This document shows positions 32,123-39,000 of a stretch of 55,893 nucleotides of DNA, piece by piece. The position numbers were made by a program, and so were the translations under genes. Every line of letters begins with the position of its first letter. Positions within the stretch are counted from its first letter, which is position 1. The notes below the pieces were generated by a model. The model saw only the letters and a program-made list of their open reading frames with translations. It was not told the DNA's origin and did no database searches. The DNA is from JBNJEA01 sp051745395 (GTDB taxonomy: Bacteria > Desulfobacterota > Desulfobacteria > Desulfobacterales > Desulfosalsimonadaceae): positions 1 through 55,893 of the forward strand of contig JBNJEA010000006.1 of assembly GCA_051745395.1 (NCBI GenBank), read 5' to 3'.

Positions 32123-32797
32123 ATGAGCACACAAGCGGATCACCAAACCAATGCCCCGGCGGATTCCGGAAAAACAAACAAAACGCCGGCTTCCCAGAAA
32201 CAATCTTCCGGCTGGCTGGTACTTGCCTTTTTCGTAATCGGCCTGGTTGCCAGTGCCATCAGCGGCTGGGTCGGATTTCCGAATCTGCTTTACTCCGAAA
32301 AATCCCAACCCATCGACTTCAACCATCAGCTTCACTTAAACCAGGTCTACGAGGGCTGTGAAAGCTGCCATTATTTCCGCTCCGACGGCAGTTTCGCCGG
32401 TACCCCCGACAATTCCGCCTGCGCGGACTGCCACAGCTATCCCATGGGCCTGGGAGAGGATGAAGAAAAGCTGGCCAACGAATACATCGGCGAAAACAAG
32501 CAAGTGCCCTGGCTGAGTTATTCCGAGCAACCCGATTGTGTCTTTTTCTCCCATGCCGCCCATGTCAAGGGCGCCGGGATGGAATGCAAAACCTGCCACG
32601 GCGACATCGGGCAATCCGAGAGCCTGCGGACTTACCAGGAAAACCGGATTTCCGGCTACAGCCGCGACATATGGGGCTACAACATTGCCCGGCTGGGAAA
32701 ACCCAAGCACGGAATGCGGATGAAGATGAACGACTGCGCCGGCTGCCACCTGGAAGAAACCGGCAGCAAGGGGGCATGCTTCCAATGCCACAAGTAA
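32123..32797 (+). CDS. qrcA: Multihaem cytochrome c subunit of the menaquinone reductase complex, QrcA
   Basis: A 224-residue protein with a long polar N-terminus, one membrane anchor (about 31-53), and a periplasmic cytochrome domain. Five CxxCH haem sites are visible: CESCH, CADCH, CKTCH, CAGCH and CFQCH. Extra His residues (FNHQLHLN, FSHAAHV) would be distal ligands. The described Desulfovibrio QrcA is a hexahaem protein, so one site is missing or non-canonical here. The following three genes are in exact qrcABCD order. QrcA accepts electrons from periplasmic type I cytochrome c3, which is reduced by hydrogenases or formate dehydrogenases, and passes them to QrcB/QrcC. Confidence 0.9.
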   Translation: MSTQADHQTNAPADSGKTNKTPASQKQSSGWLVLAFFVIGLVASAISGWVGFPNLLYSEKSQPIDFNHQLHLNQVYEGCESCHYFRSDGSFAGTPDNSACADCHSYPMGLGEDEEKLANEYIGENKQVPWLSYSEQPDCVFFSHAAHVKGAGMECKTCHGDIGQSESLRTYQENRISGYSRDIWGYNIARLGKPKHGMRMKMNDCAGCHLEETGSKGACFQCHK

Positions 32798-32854
32798 GCA
32801 CCTTGAAAGCAAATATCCATTACAGTTGTCTGATATATGAAAAGGGGTAAATCC

Positions 32855-35131
32855 ATGAAAATCGATCGCAGATGTTTCTTGTCACTCGGAGCGGGGGTTG
32901 TGGTCGGCACGACACTGACACCCATGCCCTGGAAAATCATGGACGACATCGCCATCTGGACCCAGAACTGGTCCTGGACACCCGATCCGGCCGAAGGCCC
33001 GCGCATTGCCAAAAAAACGGTCTGCACCCTGTGCCCCGGCGGCTGCGGCATCGTGGCCCGGCGCATCGGAGACCGGGTCATCCGGACGGAGGGCATGGAC
33101 GACCACCCGGTCAACCGCGGCAGCCTCTGCCCGCTGGGCCTTTCCGCCGCCCAGTACCTCTACGGGCCGTCCCGGGTCAAAGCCCCCATGAAACGCGTCG
33201 GCAAGCGCGGCAGCGGGGAGTTTCAAGCCATCTCCTGGGAAGAAGCCATCCAGACCGTATCCGCCAAGCTGACCGAACTGCGCAACCAGGGCAAACCCCA
33301 CAGCGTGGCCTGTATTGCCGAATCCAACCGCGGCAGCATGGCCGATCTGCTGGATCGATTTCTATCCGCCTACGGCTCACCCAATTTTTTCCACTCGGAT
33401 ACATTTATGGATGCCCATGAGACAGCCCTTTACCTGACCCAGGGGACAAAGGGTGCCGTCGGTTTCGACATTGCCAACGCCGATTTTATCTTAAGTTTCG
33501 GCGCCGGCCTGCTTGATGGATGGGGGGCGGCCGGCCGGATGTTTCATGCCTATGGCGAAATCGAAGAACAGGATCAACTGATCCAGATCGAATCCCGGCT
33601 GTCGGACACAGCATCCCGGGCGTCAAAATGGATCGCCGCCAAGCCGGGTACCGAAGGCGCTCTGGCCCTTGGACTCGCCCATGTCATTGTCAACGAAAAA
33701 CGCTACAACCGGAAATTTATCGATAATTTCGCCTTCGGCTTTGCGGACTGGACCGACGAAGCGGGCAAATCGCACATGGGTTTCCAATCCCTGGTTCAGC
33801 AGTATACGCCATCCAAAGTCGCCGCCATTGCCGGCATCGACAAAAACCAAATCATATCTACAGCCCGCGCCTTTGCAAAAGCCAAACGGCCGGTGGCCGT
33901 CAGCGGCCAAGGCCACGGCGGCGCGGCCGGCAGCATCGACGATGCCCTGGCCGTGCAGGCCCTAAACGCCCTGGTCGGCAACATCAACAAACCCGGCGGC
34001 ATGATAACGCACCGCGGGCCGGACTATGCAAAGGCCCCGGAAATCCAGCCGGACGAAACCGCAGAAAAGGGCCGGCAGCAACCCCGAATCGACGGAGCGG
34101 GTTCAGACCGCTTTGCCGATGCAAACAACCTCGTCCATCGCCTGCCGGAGGTCATCAACAAGGCAGACGGTGATGTGCCGGTGCAGGCCCTGCTGGTAAC
34201 GGATGCCAATCCCGTCTATACGCTGCCCGACACCGGGGCGATTCGAAAAGCTTTTGACCGCATTCCCTTTATCGTCAGCTTTTCAACCTTCATGGATGAA
34301 ACCGCGGAGTATGCCGATATTATTCTGCCCAACCACCATTTCCTGGAACGCTACGACGAGGTCCCGCCGCCGCAAGGCAGTGCCCAGCCGGTTATCAGCC
34401 TGGCCCAGCCGGCCATAGATCCGCAGTATAACACCCGGCACACCGGCGACGCGGTAATCGCCATCGCCAAAGCCATTGACAGTGACGTAAAAGATGCATT
34501 TCCCTGGAAAGACTACAAGACCTACTTAAAGCAGCGCCTGGAAAAACAATGGAAAACGCTCACCGACCAGGGATACTGGGTGGCGGACAAAAAACCGGCA
34601 GCCTGGAAACAGGCCTTTCAAACAGCTTCGGGAAAATACGAATTCTACCCCACGGCCCGCTATAACCCCGAGGGCAAGGACCGCGACGTGCTGCCCGATT
34701 ACAAGCCGATCGAAATGGCCGGTGCCACCGATCAATTCCCCCTGGTGCTGCTGCCCTACCACTCGATCCGCATCGCCAGCGGGCCGGTGGCCAGCTCGCC
34801 TTTTATGAACAAGACCGTGGACGCCGACGTGATTTCCGACGGCGACAGCTTTGTTCAGGTCAATCCGGAAACAGCCCGAAAATACAATTTGACCGAAGGC
34901 GATCTTGCCGTCATTCAAACCCCCAAGGGCGAGGCCAAAGTCCGGGTCAACCTCTTCCATGGCGTCATGCCCGGCATCGTCGCCATGCCCAAAGGACTCG
35001 GCCGCACGGCTTTCAGCAGATACATCGCCGACAAGGGGGTTAATGTCAACACATTGCTCGAACCCGTTGCGGATCCGACTTCCGGATTGAACACCGCATG
35101 GGGCATCCGGGCGGCATTGCAAAAGGCCTGA
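32855..35131 (+). CDS. qrcB: Molybdopterin-oxidoreductase-like subunit QrcB
   Basis: Start set at the ATG at 32855 (758 residues), which gives a Tat signal MKIDRRCFLSLGAGVVVG with AAAGGGG upstream. The N-terminal iron-sulfur site is CTLCPGGCGIVARR followed by GSLCPLG (CxxC-x3-C...C). Then come the molybdopterin oxidoreductase domains and, at the C-terminus, the dinucleotide-binding beta barrel (VNPETARKYNLTEGDLAVIQ). Known QrcB proteins belong to this family but are reported to lack molybdenum. I see no Cys or Sec at the usual metal-ligand position, where CIAESNRGSM stands, but cannot align it fully. It is a periplasmic subunit joining the haem subunit and QrcC. Confidence 0.9.
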   Translation: MKIDRRCFLSLGAGVVVGTTLTPMPWKIMDDIAIWTQNWSWTPDPAEGPRIAKKTVCTLCPGGCGIVARRIGDRVIRTEGMDDHPVNRGSLCPLGLSAAQYLYGPSRVKAPMKRVGKRGSGEFQAISWEEAIQTVSAKLTELRNQGKPHSVACIAESNRGSMADLLDRFLSAYGSPNFFHSDTFMDAHETALYLTQGTKGAVGFDIANADFILSFGAGLLDGWGAAGRMFHAYGEIEEQDQLIQIESRLSDTASRASKWIAAKPGTEGALALGLAHVIVNEKRYNRKFIDNFAFGFADWTDEAGKSHMGFQSLVQQYTPSKVAAIAGIDKNQIISTARAFAKAKRPVAVSGQGHGGAAGSIDDALAVQALNALVGNINKPGGMITHRGPDYAKAPEIQPDETAEKGRQQPRIDGAGSDRFADANNLVHRLPEVINKADGDVPVQALLVTDANPVYTLPDTGAIRKAFDRIPFIVSFSTFMDETAEYADIILPNHHFLERYDEVPPPQGSAQPVISLAQPAIDPQYNTRHTGDAVIAIAKAIDSDVKDAFPWKDYKTYLKQRLEKQWKTLTDQGYWVADKKPAAWKQAFQTASGKYEFYPTARYNPEGKDRDVLPDYKPIEMAGATDQFPLVLLPYHSIRIASGPVASSPFMNKTVDADVISDGDSFVQVNPETARKYNLTEGDLAVIQTPKGEAKVRVNLFHGVMPGIVAMPKGLGRTAFSRYIADKGVNVNTLLEPVADPTSGLNTAWGIRAALQKA

Positions 35132-35239
35132 TCCATGGATGCGGGGGATGCGGGCGCCCTGCTGCCGGTAATCTTTTGGATAAATAGGGACACGAAGCGG
35201 TTTCACCGTATTTGATATCAACGCGATAAAGAGGTTCTG

Positions 35240-36067
35240 ATGCAGAAAAAACCCGAACATACGACAACCAAGCGATACGGCATGGTCATCGATCTGGACA
35301 AGTGTATCGGATGCGGTGCCTGTATGGTGGCCTGTTACCAGGAAAACAACATTCCGTTTCGAGCCGACGAAAGCGACAAGATGCTTTCCACCAACTGGAT
35401 CCGGGTTTACAAGATCACCAACGACAAACCGTTTCCGGATACCGAGGTCGCCTACATCCCCAAGCCCTGCATGCAGTGCGACGGCCTGCACGGCGACGGG
35501 CATTCGCCCTGCGTTTCCGTGTGCCCGGCGGTGGCCACTGACTACGACGTTTCCACCGGCATTGTCAGCCAGATTCCGACCCGCTGTTTCGGGTGCCGGT
35601 ACTGCATGGCCGCCTGCCCCTATCATGCCCGCAAATTCAACTGGTGGGACCCGGTCTGGCCGGCGGAAATGGAAAAATACCTAAACCCGGATGTATCGCC
35701 CCGGATGCGGGGAGTGGTGGAAAAATGCAGCTTCTGTTTTCACCGCTACCAGCAGGCCCGGGACAAGGCCTATTTCGAGGGGCGGGATGAAATTCGCGAA
35801 GACGAGTATCAACCCGCATGCGTCGAGCAATGCCCGACCAATGCCATGGTTTTCGGCGATCTGTTAAACCCCGAACACGCGGTCTCCAAGCTCAAGGACA
35901 GCAAATATGCCTTTCAGCTGCTCGCACGGTTAAAGACCCACCCCAAGGTCTATTACCTGTCCAAACGCAAGTGGGTCCACGCCAAAGCGGACAATTACCT
36001 CGAAGACGAAAACGTGACCTTCGAAAAAAAACAGGCGCAAAAAAAGCATCACCAGGAATCACACTGA
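35240..36067 (+). CDS. qrcC: Iron-sulfur subunit QrcC
   Basis: A 275-residue ferredoxin-like protein of the DmsB/PsrB type. Four cluster motifs can be seen: CIGCGACMVAC, CMQCDG plus PCVSVCP, CFGCRYCMAACP, and CSFC plus CVEQCP, with the usual crossed pairing. There is no signal peptide of its own; in this family export occurs as a complex with the Tat-bearing QrcB. It relays electrons from QrcB to the membrane subunit. The 108-bp gap after qrcB has no gene. The ribosome binding site AAAGAGG is 6 bases before the ATG. Confidence 0.93.
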   Translation: MQKKPEHTTTKRYGMVIDLDKCIGCGACMVACYQENNIPFRADESDKMLSTNWIRVYKITNDKPFPDTEVAYIPKPCMQCDGLHGDGHSPCVSVCPAVATDYDVSTGIVSQIPTRCFGCRYCMAACPYHARKFNWWDPVWPAEMEKYLNPDVSPRMRGVVEKCSFCFHRYQQARDKAYFEGRDEIREDEYQPACVEQCPTNAMVFGDLLNPEHAVSKLKDSKYAFQLLARLKTHPKVYYLSKRKWVHAKADNYLEDENVTFEKKQAQKKHHQESH

Positions 36068-36103
36068 TAATTTGAGACAATACGTCAAAGGAGCGAACAG
36101 ATC

Positions 36104-37342
36104 ATGACGACACCGGCAATTCCCGAGGGTGTAAAACGATGCCCGACCCGACAATTTGCCCTTTGGTTGGCGATTGTCGGCGTCGTGCTGCTGTGGGGCG
36201 TCTATGCCATGTACCTGTGCTGGTACAAGGGCTTAAACCAGACCAACATGAACGATGCGTACGGGTTTGCCCTTTGGATCTGGGCCGATCTGGCCGTCAT
36301 TGCCCTCGGCGGCGGGGCCTTTTTCTCCGGTTTTCTGGCCTACATCATCGGCAAAAAAGAGGTCAAAAACATCATCAACTACGCGGTGATCATCGGCTTT
36401 ATCTGCTACAGTTCCGCGTTGCTGATCCTGGCCATCGACATCGGTCAACCCCTGCGGGGCTGGTTTATCTTCTGGCATGCCAACGTACATTCCATGCTCA
36501 CGGAAGTGGCCTTCTGCCTGTCGTGCTATTTCGCGGTGTTAACCGTCGAATTTCTGCCCAACGTCCTGGAAAATCCGAAGATCAACAAGATCCCGTTCTT
36601 TCACCACCTGGCCCACAATATGCACGAGGTGATGGCCGTGTTTGCCGCCACCGGGGTCTTTCTTTCCTTTTTCCACCAGGGATCGCTCGGCGGCGTCTCC
36701 GGCGTGCTCTACGGCCGGCCCTTCGGCTACCGGGAAGGCTTGCTGATCTGGCCCTGGACCTTTTTCCTGTTCACCTGGTCGGCCGCGGCAGTCGGCCCCC
36801 TGTTTACCATCCTGATCACCCGGATCACCGAAGCCGTCACCCGGAAGCGACTGGTCAGAGACCGGGTCTATCATCTGCTGGCCAAAATATCGGGGTGGAT
36901 GCTGTTGACCTACATGATCGCCAAAATCGCCGACACCTGGTACTGGGCGGTCAACACCGCACCGGCCATGGGCTATTCCCTGATGGATTTTTATACCAAC
37001 AACCCGGTTTACGGGCTCTGGATTTTAATTGCCGAACTGGTCGTCTGCGGCCTGCTGCCGGCATTGATCCTGATTACAAAAAAAGGTCGGGAAAGCGGTT
37101 TTTGGATGATTGCCGCAGCCGTGCTGGCGGTTATCGGCGTCTGCATCAACCGTTGGGTGATGGTGCTGCAAATGCTGGCCGTACCGCTGCTGCCCTTTCA
37201 GGATTGGTTCATGTATTCGCCCAGCTGGCAGGAAGTGGCCACCACGATTTTACCCGTGGCCTACGGTATTATTTTGATCATGATCGCCCATCGGTACCTG
37301 CCGGTCTTTCCGCAGGAAAAGGAACTCAATCCGGGCAATTAA
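36104..37342 (+). CDS. qrcD: NrfD/PsrC-like membrane subunit QrcD
   Basis: A 412-residue protein with about ten membrane helices, of the NrfD/PsrC family. Conserved points include NMNDAYGFALWIWADLAVIALGGGAFFSGF near the N-terminus, the DIGQPLRGW segment, and FHHLAHNMHEVMAVFAATGVFLSFFHQGSLGG. The last part carries residues that in PsrC-like proteins line the quinone pocket. It anchors the complex and reduces menaquinone, and in sulfate reducers couples periplasmic oxidation to the Qmo/Dsr route. AAAGGAG lies 9 bases before the ATG. A small ORF follows after 27 bases. Confidence 0.92.
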   Translation: MTTPAIPEGVKRCPTRQFALWLAIVGVVLLWGVYAMYLCWYKGLNQTNMNDAYGFALWIWADLAVIALGGGAFFSGFLAYIIGKKEVKNIINYAVIIGFICYSSALLILAIDIGQPLRGWFIFWHANVHSMLTEVAFCLSCYFAVLTVEFLPNVLENPKINKIPFFHHLAHNMHEVMAVFAATGVFLSFFHQGSLGGVSGVLYGRPFGYREGLLIWPWTFFLFTWSAAAVGPLFTILITRITEAVTRKRLVRDRVYHLLAKISGWMLLTYMIAKIADTWYWAVNTAPAMGYSLMDFYTNNPVYGLWILIAELVVCGLLPALILITKKGRESGFWMIAAAVLAVIGVCINRWVMVLQMLAVPLLPFQDWFMYSPSWQEVATTILPVAYGIILIMIAHRYLPVFPQEKELNPGN

Positions 37343-37369
37343 GGCCGGGCAAGCAAGGAGGATTTTTTT

Positions 37370-37540
37370 ATGTTTCCGTTTGTATTTGAGTGGGTCTGGG
37401 ACATTTCCCACCTGGTTTTCATGGGCGGCCTCTGGTATGCGTTGAGCATTGTCGGGCTCGGCCTGACCTACTGCGTGATCAAATCCATCATCGACACCAA
37501 ACAGCATCCGGAAGGAACGGGCGAAAACGGACACCACTGA
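37370..37540 (+). CDS. 56-residue membrane protein after qrcD
   Basis: An ATG at 37370 is preceded by an excellent AAGGAGG 8 bases upstream and opens a 56-codon frame ending in TGA. The product starts MFPFVFEWVWDISHLVF and has one hydrophobic helix (about 14-37, with Tyr, His and Trp at its edges) followed by a short polar tail ending GENGHH. Spacing to qrcD and the terminator that follows place it in the qrc operon. I do not recognise the family. It could be a small subunit stabilising the Qrc complex, in the manner of small subunits of respiratory complexes; that is inference. Confidence 0.8.
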   Translation: MFPFVFEWVWDISHLVFMGGLWYALSIVGLGLTYCVIKSIIDTKQHPEGTGENGHH

Positions 37541-37580
37541 TCCGCGCATTTTTCCTTCCATGGTGCCGGTTGAATATCCA

Positions 37581-37627
37581 GGCGTCACGCCGCCCGTTTT
37601 TCGCGGAACCGGCGTGACGCTTTTTTT
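37581..37627 (+). terminator. Intrinsic terminator of the qrc operon
   Basis: GCGTCACGCCG (37582-37592) and CGGCGTGACGC (37610-37620) make a perfect 11-bp stem, with a 17-base loop and seven T residues following. It ends only 17 bases before the GTG start of murA, so the murA promoter must overlap it or lie upstream. Confidence 0.93.
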
Positions 37628-37644
37628 ATTAAAAGGTTTGTGTT

Positions 37645-38904
37645 GTGGATGAAATTTTAATCACAGGCGGACAACCGCTAAACGGCGAAGTCAAAATCAG
37701 CGGCGCCAAAAACGCGGCCCTGCCCATGCTCGCGGCCACGATTTTAACCGGCGGCACGTTTTGCTTTGAAAACGTGCCGGCCTTACAGGATATCGAGACC
37801 ATCCAAAACCTGCTGGTCGACCTGGGCGCGCGCGTGGAATCGGACGGCGACACCGTCCGGGTGGATACTGCGGATTTACACCGGTTTGAGGCCCCCTATG
37901 AGCTGGTTCGCCGGATGCGGGCGTCCGTGCTGGTGTTGGGCCCCCTGGTGGCCCGATTGAAACGGGCCCGGGTTTCGCTGCCCGGCGGTTGTGCCATCGG
38001 GGCGCGGCCGATTAACATGCACTTGGACGGCCTGGCCCAGCTTGGGGCCGAAATCGTGCTGGAACACGGCTATGTGGAGGCCTCGGCGGAAAAGCTCGTT
38101 GGGGCGGAAATTTTTTTTGACGTCCCCACGGTGACCGGCACGGAAAACCTGATGACCGCCGCGGTTCTGGCAGAAGGCACCACGGTGCTGCGCAATGCGG
38201 CCCGGGAACCGGAAATCGTGGCCCTGGCCGACATGTTAAACCGCATGGGTGCCGATATTCGCGATGCCGGCTCGCCGGTGATCACCATCCGCGGAGTGAA
38301 ATCGCTTCAACCAGTGACGGCGCGGATCATTGCCGACCGGATCGAAGCCGGCACCTTCATGGTGGCCGCGCCGTTGACCGGCGGCCGGATTCGTTTGACC
38401 GACACCGAGCCCGATCACCTCAAGGCCATTATCTACAAGCTCCGCGAAGCCGGCGCACAAGTGCGCGTCGAGGGAAAGCAGGTGGAAGTGGCCGCCAACG
38501 GACCCGTTCAAAGCGTCGACATCAAGACACTGCCCTATCCCGGCTTTCCCACCGACATGCAGGCCCAGTTCATGGTGCTCATGTCCGTGGCCCGCGGCTT
38601 GAGTATCATATCGGAGACCATCTTCGAAAACCGTTTTATTCATGTCAGTGAACTGCGGCGCCTGGGGGCGGATATCACCATTTCCGGCAACCATGCCATG
38701 GTCAAGGGCAGCTCCCATCTTTCCGGGGCACCGGTCATGGCCACGGATCTGCGCGCCAGTGCTTCGCTGGTGCTGGCCGGACTTGTGGCCGAGGGCACCA
38801 CCCGCATCAGCCGGATCTACCACTTAGACCGCGGCTACGAAAGACTTGAAGAAAAATTTTGCCGGCTCGGGGCAAACGTCCAGCGGGTGCCCGCGGCGAA
38901 ATAG
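37645..38904 (+). CDS. murA: UDP-N-acetylglucosamine 1-carboxyvinyltransferase MurA
   Basis: A 419-residue enzyme with a GTG start at 37645 and AAAAGG 8 bases upstream. It transfers enolpyruvate from PEP to UDP-GlcNAc, the first committed step of peptidoglycan synthesis, in the cytoplasm. The catalytic Cys lies in LPGGCAIGARP (near residue 115-117), so the protein should be fosfomycin-sensitive in principle. Lys22 is in SGAKNAALP and Arg/Asp residues in ADRIEAGTFM and FPTDMQAQFM line the inside-out barrel. Length matches the family. It follows the qrc terminator by only 17 bases. Confidence 0.97.
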   Translation: MDEILITGGQPLNGEVKISGAKNAALPMLAATILTGGTFCFENVPALQDIETIQNLLVDLGARVESDGDTVRVDTADLHRFEAPYELVRRMRASVLVLGPLVARLKRARVSLPGGCAIGARPINMHLDGLAQLGAEIVLEHGYVEASAEKLVGAEIFFDVPTVTGTENLMTAAVLAEGTTVLRNAAREPEIVALADMLNRMGADIRDAGSPVITIRGVKSLQPVTARIIADRIEAGTFMVAAPLTGGRIRLTDTEPDHLKAIIYKLREAGAQVRVEGKQVEVAANGPVQSVDIKTLPYPGFPTDMQAQFMVLMSVARGLSIISETIFENRFIHVSELRRLGADITISGNHAMVKGSSHLSGAPVMATDLRASASLVLAGLVAEGTTRISRIYHLDRGYERLEEKFCRLGANVQRVPAAK

Positions 38905-38970
38905 CGGCTTTTTCGCCCGCCGGGGTACCGGGCTGATTTTCAGGGGGCGTTTTTTCTTTCAACATCACAG

Positions 38971-39000
38971 CATCGATACCACCGCCATCGATACCACCGC
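38971..39000. repeat. Perfect tandem duplication CATCGATACCACCGC x2 abutting the comEC start
   Basis: Two identical 15-base units run from 38971 to 39000 and end directly at the ATG of comEC. The sequence occupies the place where a ribosome binding site should be, and none is seen. The units are in frame with comEC, so a slip would not alter the reading frame. Confidence 0.9.

Noticed and set aside
36139..37389. A 416-codon plus-strand frame overlapping qrcD in another phase
   Set aside because: The product is rich in Arg, His, Gly and Pro, with no family signature, while the qrcD frame has clear NrfD motifs and a good ribosome binding site.
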